A stretch of DNA of 64,000 nucleotides from the NCBI GenBank assembly GCA_963977185.1, contig CAXBNV010000003.1, forward strand, positions 1-64,000, in the 5' to 3' direction. Shown piece by piece: positions 17,861-27,024 of the stretch. The notes beneath the pieces were generated by a model that saw nothing but the letters and a program-made list of their open reading frames with translations, did not search any database and was not told the origin of the DNA. The stretch's first letter is position 1, and each line of letters starts with the position of its first letter. A program made the position numbers and the translations under genes. Source of the DNA: CAXBNV01 sp963977185. GTDB lineage: Bacteria; Pseudomonadota; Gammaproteobacteria; JAGOUU01.

Positions 17861-19024
17861 TTAACTATAATAAACAGCCCCTAAAATGCATTTATTAACA
17901 GTTGAACCTGTAATTTTTCTAAGATCTAATGGCTGTTGATTGATGTTTTTATAAGCAAGATATGCAAAAGTCATAGCTTCAACCCAATCAGCAGGAATAT
18001 TTAACTTATCAGTCGTTCCATGAAATTTTTTATCTAGTGATTCGCTAAGTTTTTGCATTAAAAATTTATTATGTACGCCTCCGCCACAAAAATAGACTTC
18101 ATGAGTATTAGGACAGTATTTTGTAATATGATTAGTAATACTTGTAACGCTAAGCTCTAATAAAGTTCTTTGAATATCTTGTGCTGTACAATCATTAAAT
18201 AACTTAAGTTTTTTCTCAAGCCAGTTTAAATTAAAATATTCTCTACCAGTACTCTTAGGTGGTTTAATTTTAAAATAAGGATCATCAAGAAAAATATTTA
18301 ATAAATCTTCAATTAAATTTCCAGATTTCGCAAAATCACCATTTAGGTCATAATTATTTAAATTATTAAGGTTGTTTTTCTTAAACCATAAATCTAGTAA
18401 AGTATTGCCTGGACCTGTATCAAAGCCTAAAACAATATTTTCAGTAGGATTTAAATAAGTAATATTAGCAAGACCACCAATATTTACGATAACTCTGTTT
18501 TTTACTTTATGCATGAAAACTTCTTGATGAAAAATAGGCACTAAAGGCGCACCTTGACCACCATATGCTAAGTCTATATTTCTAAAATTAGCAATAGTTG
18601 TAATATTAGTTTTTGCAGCAATAGTATTGGGGTTACCTATTTGTACTGTAAAACTATTTGGTTTTTCAGGTTTATGGTATATAGTCTGGCCATGACTGCC
18701 TATGGCTTTAATTTGTTCAGGGTTAATTTTTGCTTTATGAATTAACTTTAAAACAGCATTAGCAAAAACTTCACCTAATTTAGTATCTGTTTGGTAAATT
18801 AAATTAATTAAATCAAATTTATTATAGTTATGATTATTTTCAGGGTTGTTATTAATTAATTTGTATAAATTATTATAAATATCTTCTGGAATATCATAAC
18901 TTAAAACATCTATTAGATTAACATTATTAGAGCTATTAATTTCTACTAAAACGCAGTCAATGGCATCCATGCTAGTGCCAGAAATTAGACCTATATAATA
19001 ATTATTATTAAGATTTTTGTTCAT
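17861..19024 (-). CDS. anmK: Anhydro-N-acetylmuramic acid kinase AnmK
   Basis: A 387-residue sugar kinase of the ASKHA fold. Motifs are GLISGTSMDAIDCVLVE (phosphate-binding and catalytic Asp), GSHGQTIYHKP, VNIGGLANITYL, GFDTGPGNTLLD and VYFCGGGVHNKFLM. It opens the 1,6-anhydro ring of anhydro-MurNAc and phosphorylates it to MurNAc-6-phosphate, recycling peptidoglycan fragments in the cytosol. It overlaps the upstream M23 peptidase gene by 17 bp, so cell-wall cutting and recycling are coupled in one transcript. No MurQ etherase is in the window. The phosphatase at 13637-14332 could process the product by the MupP route. Confidence 0.93.
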   Translation of the reverse strand: MNKNLNNNYYIGLISGTSMDAIDCVLVEINSSNNVNLIDVLSYDIPEDIYNNLYKLINNNPENNHNYNKFDLINLIYQTDTKLGEVFANAVLKLIHKAKINPEQIKAIGSHGQTIYHKPEKPNSFTVQIGNPNTIAAKTNITTIANFRNIDLAYGGQGAPLVPIFHQEVFMHKVKNRVIVNIGGLANITYLNPTENIVLGFDTGPGNTLLDLWFKKNNLNNLNNYDLNGDFAKSGNLIEDLLNIFLDDPYFKIKPPKSTGREYFNLNWLEKKLKLFNDCTAQDIQRTLLELSVTSITNHITKYCPNTHEVYFCGGGVHNKFLMQKLSESLDKKFHGTTDKLNIPADWVEAMTFAYLAYKNINQQPLDLRKITGSTVNKCILGAVYYS

Positions 19025-20486
19025 TTTGTATGCTGTTACTAGCTAATAAAGTTTTATTGTTTTCTAAAATATTATCTACATTGTCTAGTTTAGTTAATAT
19101 TTCATTAGAATATGCTAAAAAGTTTGTCTTTATTTTATTGGCAATTGGATTAGCTCTTGGAAGTTTTACTGTTAATGGATCTTTATGAATGCCATTGACT
19201 CTAAATTCAAAGTGTAAATGAGGGCCTGTTGCAAGTCCTGTGGAGCCGACATAGCCGATTATATCTCCTTGCTTTACATTTTTACTGTTTTTTAAACCTT
19301 GTTTATATTTTGCTAGATGACCATATAGAGTTGTATAGTTATTACCGTGTTGTAATATTATAGTCTTTCCATATCCACCCTTACGGCCAATAAATTGAAT
19401 TTTACCATCGCCTGCAGCTTTTATTGGCGTGCCATATGGAGCTGCATAATCAACACCTTTATGGGATCTAATCTTATGGAGAATAGGGTGATTTCTTGCA
19501 ACAGAAAAATAAGAGCTTATTCTAGTATATTTCACAGGTGTTCTAATAAATGCTTTTTTTAGGTTATATCCTTCTGGAGTATAATAAGCATTAATTTTTG
19601 AATTAGTGTACTTTATGGCTTCATAAGTATTTTTATTATTTTTAAATCTTATGGCCAGAATGTCTCCGTAGCTATATTTCTTATTATTTAAGTACATTTC
19701 TTCAAAAACAAGAGTGATAGTATCATTGTTTCTAATATCAGTTGTAAAATCTATATCCCAAGAAAAGATGTCAGCAATTTTAATTAAAAAATTTAGAGGT
19801 AATTTGGCTTCAATAATAGATTCGTAAAGTGATGATTTAATGGTTACTTTTTGAGTCTTCACTCTTGATTCAAGTTCTTTAGTAATATATTTATAAGTAT
19901 AATTATTATCTTTTTTAGTTAGCACTAATTGTTTTAAGTTATTTATATCAAATGTAAGGCTTTCTAGTTTATTATTATTTAAAGTAAATTTAATTTCTTG
20001 ACCAGGTTTTAAATTAGTTAAATATTTATTTAGATTTTGTATTTTAAGTATTTGGTATAAATCATTTATTGGTAAATTTAATGCAGCAAAAAGATCATAT
20101 AAATTGTCACCTGATTTAACTTTAGCTGATTTATTTACTATATCTTCTTGTTCAATTTTTGATTTAGAAGATGTGTCTATTGTTTGAATTTTTTCAGGTT
20201 CGTTAAAAGTGATATTTTGAGGAGCTTCTTGTTTAGCTAAATTAATTTCATGCTCAGAAATAAGTTGCTCTAAAGATTTAATGCTATTTTTAGTGGAGTT
20301 TTTATCAAGCGAATCATTAAATATAAATAAGGCACATATTTCTATTATAATGATTACTAAAAATATAAAAAATATTTTTTTATGGTTAAGCTTGTTTTTT
20401 AAGTAAGCTTTTGTAGACTTAATTATATTATTTTTTGATGCATAATTTTTACAATTAAAATCTAGTTTGTTAGTACTGTTTATCAC
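19008..20486 (-). CDS. mepM: M23 family peptidoglycan endopeptidase with LysM-like domain (MepM type)
   Basis: A 492-residue envelope protein. A cytoplasmic tail of about 38 residues and one membrane segment (about 39-56) anchor it in the inner membrane. A LysM/OapA-like segment begins with KVKSGDNLYDLF (about residues 120-165). The catalytic M23 domain has HKGVDYAAPYGTPIKA (zinc His and Asp) and GPHLHFEF (His-x-His). All zinc ligands are present, so it should be an active D,D-endopeptidase cutting peptidoglycan cross-links during growth. The start is GTG at 20486. The order tyrS, M23 peptidase, anmK is common in gammaproteobacteria. The residues after the catalytic domain (about 435-492) are low in complexity. 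Confidence 0.9.
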   Translation of the reverse strand: MINSTNKLDFNCKNYASKNNIIKSTKAYLKNKLNHKKIFFIFLVIIIIEICALFIFNDSLDKNSTKNSIKSLEQLISEHEINLAKQEAPQNITFNEPEKIQTIDTSSKSKIEQEDIVNKSAKVKSGDNLYDLFAALNLPINDLYQILKIQNLNKYLTNLKPGQEIKFTLNNNKLESLTFDINNLKQLVLTKKDNNYTYKYITKELESRVKTQKVTIKSSLYESIIEAKLPLNFLIKIADIFSWDIDFTTDIRNNDTITLVFEEMYLNNKKYSYGDILAIRFKNNKNTYEAIKYTNSKINAYYTPEGYNLKKAFIRTPVKYTRISSYFSVARNHPILHKIRSHKGVDYAAPYGTPIKAAGDGKIQFIGRKGGYGKTIILQHGNNYTTLYGHLAKYKQGLKNSKNVKQGDIIGYVGSTGLATGPHLHFEFRVNGIHKDPLTVKLPRANPIANKIKTNFLAYSNEILTKLDNVDNILENNKTLLASNSIQNEQKS

Positions 20487-20501
20487 TTTTCTAATTTTAT
20501 T

Positions 20502-20530
20502 ATTATAATTTACAATGGGCTAGATGTTAC
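20502..20530 (-). promoter_or_regulatory. Candidate sigma70 promoter of the M23 peptidase-anmK operon
   Basis: On the minus strand, GTAACA (complement of 20525-20530, four of six matches) precedes TATAAT (complement of 20502-20507) with a 17 bp spacer. The -10 box ends only 15 bp before the GTG start, so the leader would be very short. Confidence 0.45.
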
Positions 20531-20596
20531 TCTTTAGGATAATATATTAATATGTTAAAATTGTCATGTTTTTAATGACTGAAAATTAATATTTTT

Positions 20597-21847
20597 GTGA
20601 GTGAGTTAATACACAGTATGAATGATAAATTAGCTTTATTAGAGCGTGGTTGCGAAGAAATTATATTAAAAACTGATTTTGAGGAAAAATTAAATTCAGG
20701 TGTTCCATTAAGAATTAAAGCAGGATTTGATCCTACTGCTCCTGATTTACATTTGGGGCATACTGTATTACTAAATAAATTAAAAATATTTCAAGATTTA
20801 GGCCATGAAGTATTATTTTTAATTGGTGATTTTACCGCTTTCATAGGTGATCCAACAGGCAGAAATATTACCCGTAAACCTTTAACAGAAGAAGATATCA
20901 AAAAAAATACTCAAACTTACAAAGAGCAAGTTTTTAAAATTTTAGATCCAGATAAAACCAAAGTTGTTTTTAATTCTACATGGCTTAAGAAACTAAGTCC
21001 TATAGATATGATTAAGCTATCTAGTAAGTATACAGTAGCTAGAATGCTAGAGCGAGATGATTTTCATAAAAGATTTACAAAAAAGCAACCTATATCTATT
21101 CATGAGTTTTTATATCCTTTATTACAAGGCTATGACTCTGTTGAGCTTAAAGCAGATGTAGAGTTAGGTGGTACTGATCAAAAGTTTAATTTACTTATGG
21201 GGCGTGAGTTACAAAAAAATTATTATAATTTAGACTTGGATAATAATAAGCAAGATAGTTTAAAGCTTCAAAGCATTATGACTTTGCCATTATTAGAAGG
21301 TTTAGATGGAATTAAAAAAATGTCTAAATCTTATGGTAATTATATAGGTATATCAGAAGATAGATTTTCTATGTTTAGTAAAATTATGTCTATAAGTGAT
21401 GAGCTTATGTGGCGTTATTATGAATTGTTAAGTTTTAAAAGCAATATTGAAATAGATGTTTTTAAACAAAAAACTAAAGATGGTTTAAATCCAAAAGAAG
21501 TAAAAATTATTTTAGCTAAAGAATTAGTTACTAGATATCATAGCTTAAATGACGCTGATAAAGCAGAAGAAGAATTTATAGCAAGATTCAAGAAAAAAGA
21601 AATTCCAGATGATATCCCGGAAATAACCTTAAATTTAAACCAAGACCAAAATAATATAGCCATACCTAATTTATTACAACAAGCTGGATTAGTATCCAGT
21701 ACGTCTGATGCTATTAGAATGATTAAACAGGGTGCTGTTAAAATTAATAGTGAAAAAGTGTCTGATAAAAATCTAACTATTGAAAAAAATAGTAATAATA
21801 TTTATCAAGTTGGTAAAAGAAAATTTGCTAAGGTTCTTATAAGTTAA
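20597..21847 (+). CDS. tyrS: Tyrosyl-tRNA synthetase
   Basis: A class I aminoacyl-tRNA synthetase of 416 residues. The HIGH-type motif is PDLHLGHTV (about residue 52), the KMSKS loop is KKMSKSYG (about residue 240), and the tyrosine-binding region is LGGTDQKFNLLMGR. A C-terminal S4 RNA-binding domain (about residues 350-410, QAGLVSSTSDAIRMIKQGAV) is complete. The length and motifs fit the TyrZ-like type common in many proteobacteria. The frame starts at a GTG (20597); an ATG at 20618, seven codons later, is a possible start. It is divergent from the M23 peptidase gene. Confidence 0.95.
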   Translation: MSELIHSMNDKLALLERGCEEIILKTDFEEKLNSGVPLRIKAGFDPTAPDLHLGHTVLLNKLKIFQDLGHEVLFLIGDFTAFIGDPTGRNITRKPLTEEDIKKNTQTYKEQVFKILDPDKTKVVFNSTWLKKLSPIDMIKLSSKYTVARMLERDDFHKRFTKKQPISIHEFLYPLLQGYDSVELKADVELGGTDQKFNLLMGRELQKNYYNLDLDNNKQDSLKLQSIMTLPLLEGLDGIKKMSKSYGNYIGISEDRFSMFSKIMSISDELMWRYYELLSFKSNIEIDVFKQKTKDGLNPKEVKIILAKELVTRYHSLNDADKAEEEFIARFKKKEIPDDIPEITLNLNQDQNNIAIPNLLQQAGLVSSTSDAIRMIKQGAVKINSEKVSDKNLTIEKNSNNIYQVGKRKFAKVLIS

Positions 21848-21853
21848 AAATAA

Positions 21854-21882
21854 ACCCTCTCCTACAATGATTGTGGGAGAGG
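21854..21882 (-). terminator. Rho-independent terminator of typA between convergent tyrS and typA
   Basis: A 13 bp stem (21854-21866 with 21870-21882, one T-G pair) closes a three-base loop. Read on the minus strand, the GC-rich stem is followed directly by TTTATTTTT, a proper U-tract, so it should stop transcripts coming from typA. In the tyrS direction there is no T-tract, but the same stem may still act. Confidence 0.8.
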
Positions 21883-21887
21883 GTGGT

Positions 21888-21902
21888 TGCGCGCCGCCGC
21901 GC
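21888..21902. repeat. Fifteen-base pure G/C islet with a small palindrome
   Basis: GCGCGCCGCCGCGCC is fifteen consecutive G/C bases in a genome where runs of A and T dominate. It contains a 5 bp inverted repeat (GCGCG at 21888-21892, CGCGC at 21897-21901). It lies between the typA stop and the typA terminator. It may add a second hairpin to the terminator or be a copy of a short dispersed element; I saw no second copy in the window. Confidence 0.5.
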
Positions 21903-21917
21903 CTCTCTCTTACTTGA

Positions 21918-23714
21918 CTATTTCACAAGCTCTTTCTTACGAAGCCTAATGTTCTTAGGTGTTATTTCGACTAGTTCATCTTCATTAATAAAATCTAAAG
22001 CATATTCTAATGTTAATCTAACAGGTGGCACCAAAACAATATGTTCATCTGTTCCTGATGCTCTAACATTAGTTAATTTTTTACCTTTTATAATGTTAAT
22101 TACTAAATCATTATCTCTGTTATGAATTCCTACTATCATTCCAGGATATATTTCAGTTTGCGGTCCTATGAAGAATTTACCACGAGGTTGTGCTTGGAAT
22201 ATAGCATACCCAGTTGCAACGCCTTTATCTTTAGATATTAATACTCCATTTTTTCTGCCAAATTTTATATCAGAGTTGTAATCTCCATAATGTTCAAATA
22301 CATGAGTAGAAATACCAGTTCCAGATGTAGTTGTTTGAAAGTAGCTATGAAAGCCTATTAAACTTCTTGCAGGAATAAGATATTCTAATCTTACTCTTCC
22401 TTTGCCATCAGGCTCCATGCCCTTCATAGCGCCTTTTTTTTCACCTAAATAGGTCATCAATGTGCCTTGATGCTGTTCTTCAATATCTAAAGAAAGTAGC
22501 TCATAAGGCTCATAAGTTTTATCACCATCTTTTCTTAAGATAACTTTAGGCTGTGATACAGCAAGTTCATAGCCTTCACGACGCATTGTTTCGATAAGAA
22601 TGCCTAAATGTAGCTCTCCTCTACCTGAAACAACAAATTTATCAGCATCATCAGTTTCTTCAACTCTTAGTGCAACATTATGAATGATTTCTTTTTCTAA
22701 TCTTTCTTTTATATTCCTACTAGTAACAAACTTTCCTTCTTTACCAGCAAAAGGGGAGTTATTGACTTGGAAGGTCATTTTAATAATAGGTTCATCTACT
22801 GTTAATGGAGCAAGAGCTTCTGGGTGACCTTTTGCGCATATTGTATCAGAAATAAATAAGTTTTCTATGCCAGTAATAGCAACAATGTCTCCAGCTTCTG
22901 CTGTATCAACAGGTGTTCTGTCTAAACCATGATATCCTAAAATTGTATTAATTTTACCATTTCTAAGATCGCCATCTTTATCAATAATTGTTACTTGGTC
23001 ATTAGTTTTCATGGAGCCTCTGAATATACGGCCAACACCAATAACACCTAAAAAAGAAGAATAATCAAGGGAGCTAATTTGCATTTGAAACGGTCCATCT
23101 TTGACTACTTTTGGAGGAGCCACTTTGTCAATAATTAAATCTAGTAGAGGATTCATATTATCACTTTTAGCGCCTTCTTCTAGAGTGGCAAATCCTTGAA
23201 TAGCTGATGCATAAGCAATAGGAAAGTCCAGCTGTTCATCTGATGCACCTAGGCTATCAAATAAGTCAAATATTTGCTCAATAGCCCATTCAGGTCTTGC
23301 ACCATCTCTGTCGATTTTATTAATTACTACTATTGGCTTTAAATTAAAGTTAAAAGCTTTTTGAGTAACAAATCTTGTTTGGGGCATAGGGCCTTCTACT
23401 GCATCAACTACTAGTAATACAGAATCAACCATAGATAAGATACGTTCAACTTCGCCGCCAAAATCGGCATGCCCAGGAGTATCTACTATATTAATTTTGT
23501 GATCACGCCATTTGATTGCTGTATTCTTTGATGTAATAGTGATACCACGTTCTTTTTCCAGTTCATTGGAATCCATAACTCTTTCAGGAACGGCAGATCT
23601 TGAATCTAATGTTCCAGATTGAGTTAAAAGTTTATCAACTAATGTAGTTTTACCATGGTCAACATGGGCAATAATTGCAATATTTCTGATTTTGTCAGCA
23701 CTGATAGTAGTCAT
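21918..23714 (-). CDS. typA: Ribosome-binding GTPase TypA/BipA
   Basis: A 598-residue translational GTPase. G1 is AHVDHGKTT, G2/switch I is ERGITITSKNTAI, G3 is DTPGHADFGGEVER and G4 is NKIDR. These are followed by the EF-G-like domains II, III and V and the BipA-specific C-terminal domain (GYAIFQAQPRGKFF). TypA assists 50S ribosome assembly and growth at low temperature or under stress. Length agrees with E. coli TypA (607). It is monocistronic and ends at a strong terminator. Confidence 0.95.
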   Translation of the reverse strand: MTTISADKIRNIAIIAHVDHGKTTLVDKLLTQSGTLDSRSAVPERVMDSNELEKERGITITSKNTAIKWRDHKINIVDTPGHADFGGEVERILSMVDSVLLVVDAVEGPMPQTRFVTQKAFNFNLKPIVVINKIDRDGARPEWAIEQIFDLFDSLGASDEQLDFPIAYASAIQGFATLEEGAKSDNMNPLLDLIIDKVAPPKVVKDGPFQMQISSLDYSSFLGVIGVGRIFRGSMKTNDQVTIIDKDGDLRNGKINTILGYHGLDRTPVDTAEAGDIVAITGIENLFISDTICAKGHPEALAPLTVDEPIIKMTFQVNNSPFAGKEGKFVTSRNIKERLEKEIIHNVALRVEETDDADKFVVSGRGELHLGILIETMRREGYELAVSQPKVILRKDGDKTYEPYELLSLDIEEQHQGTLMTYLGEKKGAMKGMEPDGKGRVRLEYLIPARSLIGFHSYFQTTTSGTGISTHVFEHYGDYNSDIKFGRKNGVLISKDKGVATGYAIFQAQPRGKFFIGPQTEIYPGMIVGIHNRDNDLVINIIKGKKLTNVRASGTDEHIVLVPPVRLTLEYALDFINEDELVEITPKNIRLRKKELVK

Positions 23715-23806
23715 ATATAAATATTATTTAAGTTGTATTTGATAGATTATAGTTAATTAAATAAGTTTAATTAAAATTTAATTAAAAGAGATATTGTAAT
23801 TAAATT

Positions 23807-24427
23807 TTACTGTAAGTCTAGGATTTTCTTTTTATTAATGATAATCCATTGTAATGCAACTATAGATGCAGCATTACATATCTTCCCTGAATTTAATAAA
23901 TCTTCAGCTTTATCTAGTGACATAAGGTAAGTTTTGATGTCTTCATTTTCAAAATCTAGACCGAATATGCCAGGAATATATTTTTCAGTAAAAATACCAC
24001 AGAATAATTTAATGCGTTCGTTATTAGCTCCTGGAGATACTAAATAATCATGCATAGGAATTAATTTTGTTATATTACATCCTGCTTCTTCCTGACACTC
24101 ACGTATTCCAGTTTGCTCAAAAGATTCATTTGTATCAATAATTCCTGCCACTATTTCTAATAACCATGGATTAAAATTGGCTTTGAATTGATTTAATGGA
24201 TCTATTGCTCCAATTCTAAATTGTTTTATTAAAATTACTTCATTTGTAATTGGGTTATATGGTAAAACTCCAACACAAGGGCTTCTTACAAAAATCTCAT
24301 GTTCTTTAACATTACTAGTAGAACCATTAAATTTTTGATGATTAAATGTAATATTGAAAACTTTACAAAAACCATCGTAGAGTTGTTTAGATTTTAATAT
24401 ATTAAATTTTAATTTATTTTTATCCAT
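23807..24427 (-). CDS. nudF: Nudix hydrolase, ADP-ribose pyrophosphatase NudF
   Basis: A 206-residue Nudix enzyme. The Nudix box begins GIIDTNESFEQ and ends RECQEEAG, with all catalytic Glu residues in place. IFVRSPCVGVLPYNP and IKQFRIGA are typical of the ADP-ribose pyrophosphatase subgroup. The enzyme cleaves ADP-ribose to AMP and ribose 5-phosphate in the cytosol; related family members cut other nucleotide sugars. It lies 86 bp downstream of rne on the same strand, with a long perfect inverted repeat between them. Confidence 0.88.
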   Translation of the reverse strand: MDKNKLKFNILKSKQLYDGFCKVFNITFNHQKFNGSTSNVKEHEIFVRSPCVGVLPYNPITNEVILIKQFRIGAIDPLNQFKANFNPWLLEIVAGIIDTNESFEQTGIRECQEEAGCNITKLIPMHDYLVSPGANNERIKLFCGIFTEKYIPGIFGLDFENEDIKTYLMSLDKAEDLLNSGKICNAASIVALQWIIINKKKILDLQ

Positions 24428-24460
24428 AGAAATTGGAAATTAGAAATTTTAGTAATATCA

Positions 24461-24501
24461 TAAACTATCTAGCATTATAAATTATAATGCTAGATAGTTT
24501 A
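24461..24501. repeat. 41-bp perfect inverted repeat between rne and nudF
   Basis: The 20 bases at 24461-24480 are the exact reverse complement of 24482-24501, leaving one base between. In RNA this would form a long hairpin just 12 bp past the rne stop. On the minus strand it is followed by TTATGATATT, not a clear U-tract. It may therefore serve as a 3' stabilising stem or a rho-assisted stop rather than a classic terminator. It could also be a protein-binding palindrome for nudF, whose start is 33 bp away. Confidence 0.75.
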
Positions 24502-24513
24502 TATGAACACAAG

Positions 24514-27024
24514 TTAATCTGTTGTGTTTATTTTGTGATTATTATCATTTGTTTTTTTAGGCTCATTATTATTATGAAAAGATTTTTTTGGATATTTTTT
24601 GTGCTTAGAAAAATGCTTTTTATTTTTATCTGGATTTTTATTAGCATCAACATTACTTTTTAAATTTCCAATATTATCACCGGGTAATTCGCTAGACTCA
24701 AGTGTTTTAGTATTCTTATTCTCTATAAAATTACCATCTTGAGGTTTTGTATTTCCAGATGTTCTGTCATTACGAGTCTGATTATTGTTTACAACAGGCA
24801 TATCGTTAGATAAGGTTTTTTTAACTCTTGTTTTAGGTTGTTTTGAGGCAACAATTTGTTCTTTATGCTCCGTCTTAAGCTCTTGAGTTTTATTTATTTC
24901 TGGAGCTGTTTTATTACTTTTTGTCGCCACATTTAAATTTTCTTGTTCAATAACATTAGGTTTATCAACAGATTCGATATTTTTTGTGTCATCTTTTTTT
25001 TGTGGGTAGTTATTTTTTTTAATTTGTTTTGGTTTATTTGGTTTATTTACTTTGTTAGGGTTTTTTATTATTGGTTCATGTTTTTTATTTTCTTTAATGA
25101 TATTTCTAGCTACAACTGATTCTTGCGTATTATCAATGTTAGTATTTTCATTAAAAGAAGTTTCTTTTTTATCATGAGGCTTAGATCTGTTATGTGGATT
25201 ATTTTTGTTATATGGAGGTTTTCGCTTATGTGTTTTTTGATATGGTTTTTTATTAACATGCGTCTTATCATTACTTCTTGTTTTATTTGACGCTTGATTC
25301 GTTAATTTGTTTCTGGTTGTAGAAGTTTTTTGAGTATTAGTTTTAAAATAATTCCAAATTTTATTTAATAATCCTACATTAGATTTTCTTGGATTTTGTT
25401 CTCTTCTTGAAGCAAGAGTATTTGTAATAATAGGCACTTCTTGGGGTTTGATAGCAAAAGAAGGGCTATAACTGCCTTCGACGGACTTTATTAGCTCATA
25501 GCTTTTTTTGTTATTTGGAGGTGATGATTTATCTGCATTGGTATATGATACAGTTATTTCATATTTTGGGTATTCAAAATTAGGATTAGGAATCAATAAT
25601 AATTTTTTATCATAAATTTTTTCTAATTCAATAATGTCTTGGCGCTTTTCATTTGAAAGGTAAGCACAAATATCAATAGCTGCTTGAATTTGTAATCGAG
25701 AAATGTTTTGAGTTGCTATTTTTTCTTCGATTATTCTAAGAATCGCTAAAGATAATGATTCAATGCTTCTTATAAATCCATTTCCTTGGCATTTAGTACA
25801 TATTATTTGTGAGCTTTCTACTAGAGCAGGGCGAATACGTTGTCTTGACATTTCAAGTAAACCAAAATTAGATATTTTTCCAACTTGAACTCTGGCTTTG
25901 TCCTGTTTTACTGCTCTTTTAAGTTGATTTTCAACATCTTTTTGATTATTTGTTGATAACATATCTATAAAGTCAATAACTATTAATCCTGCAATATCCC
26001 TTATTCTCAATTGCTTAGGAATTTCTTTTGCTGCTTCAAGATTAGTTTGTAGAGCTGTAGATTCAATATCTTCGCCTTTTGTTGCTTGAGCTGAGTTAAT
26101 ATCAATAGCCGTTAGAGCCTCTGTTCGATCAAATACTAAAGAGCCGCCAGAAGGAAGTTTTACATCTCTTGAAAAAGCACCTTCAATTTGTGTTTCAATT
26201 TTATAATGGGAAAATAAAGGTACTTTTTTATCATATAGCTTTACTAAATTTGCACTCTCAGGATTAAGCGACTTCATAAACTCAGTTGCTTGCTCCCAAG
26301 TAGGGTTATCATCAACTATGATATCAGTGATATCTTTACGTAAATTATCTCTTATTGCTCTGATTATTAAATTATTTTCTTGATAAATAAGACGAGGAGC
26401 TTCATGCATTTCTGCTGCTTCAACTATTGCTTTCCATTGATGAAGAAGGATATCTAAGTCCCACTGCAAGTCTTCTATATCTTTATTGACACCAGCAGTT
26501 CTGATAATAATACCCATATCTTCTGGGAGAACTAGTTGATCCATTATCCCTTTTAATTCTTCTCTTGCATCGCCCTCGATTCTTTTAGAAATGCCGCCTG
26601 CCTCAGGATTATTGGGCATTAAAACTAAATAGCATCCAGCCAAGGTAATATAAGTAGTTAAAGCTGCACCTTTAGAGCCTCTTTCTTCTTTATCAACTTG
26701 TATCAAGATTTCTTGGCCTTCTTCTAATAATTCTTTTAGATTTGGCTTTGACTCTTGCTCATTAGGTACTTGTTTATTAAAATATTTACTATCTATATCT
26801 TTATATGGCAGAAAACCTTGTTTGTCACTACCGTAACTTACAAAAACAGCTTCTAAGCTAGGCTCAATTCGGCTAATTTTCGCTTTGTAGATATTAGATT
26901 TTTTTTGTTCTATATTTTTATATTCTATATCTAGGCCAATTAATTCATAATTTCCTTTATTATTTCTAATCGTAGCAACTCTGATCTCTTCAGGATGCCT
27001 AGCATTTATAAGCATTTTAGACAT
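24514..27024 (-). CDS. rne: Ribonuclease E
   Basis: An 836-residue endoribonuclease. The catalytic half (about residues 1-500) has the S1 domain (SRIEPSLEAVFVSYG), the RNase H-like and 5'-sensor parts, and the DNase I-like region with the metal-binding aspartates in FDRTEALTAIDINS and GLIVIDFIDM. The zinc-link is CTKCQGNGF. From about residue 545 the chain becomes very rich in Lys, Asn, Pro and Thr and is surely disordered. That region is where degradosome partners bind in other species. RNase E starts mRNA decay and processes rRNA and tRNA precursors at the inner membrane. The start codon follows a GAGG ribosome site that is buried in a hairpin. Confidence 0.94.
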   Translation of the reverse strand: MSKMLINARHPEEIRVATIRNNKGNYELIGLDIEYKNIEQKKSNIYKAKISRIEPSLEAVFVSYGSDKQGFLPYKDIDSKYFNKQVPNEQESKPNLKELLEEGQEILIQVDKEERGSKGAALTTYITLAGCYLVLMPNNPEAGGISKRIEGDAREELKGIMDQLVLPEDMGIIIRTAGVNKDIEDLQWDLDILLHQWKAIVEAAEMHEAPRLIYQENNLIIRAIRDNLRKDITDIIVDDNPTWEQATEFMKSLNPESANLVKLYDKKVPLFSHYKIETQIEGAFSRDVKLPSGGSLVFDRTEALTAIDINSAQATKGEDIESTALQTNLEAAKEIPKQLRIRDIAGLIVIDFIDMLSTNNQKDVENQLKRAVKQDKARVQVGKISNFGLLEMSRQRIRPALVESSQIICTKCQGNGFIRSIESLSLAILRIIEEKIATQNISRLQIQAAIDICAYLSNEKRQDIIELEKIYDKKLLLIPNPNFEYPKYEITVSYTNADKSSPPNNKKSYELIKSVEGSYSPSFAIKPQEVPIITNTLASRREQNPRKSNVGLLNKIWNYFKTNTQKTSTTRNKLTNQASNKTRSNDKTHVNKKPYQKTHKRKPPYNKNNPHNRSKPHDKKETSFNENTNIDNTQESVVARNIIKENKKHEPIIKNPNKVNKPNKPKQIKKNNYPQKKDDTKNIESVDKPNVIEQENLNVATKSNKTAPEINKTQELKTEHKEQIVASKQPKTRVKKTLSNDMPVVNNNQTRNDRTSGNTKPQDGNFIENKNTKTLESSELPGDNIGNLKSNVDANKNPDKNKKHFSKHKKYPKKSFHNNNEPKKTNDNNHKINTTD

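Noticed and set aside
19008..19024. Fusion of the M23 peptidase and AnmK
   Set aside because: The 17 bp overlap is out of frame and both proteins have complete ends, so they are two coupled genes.
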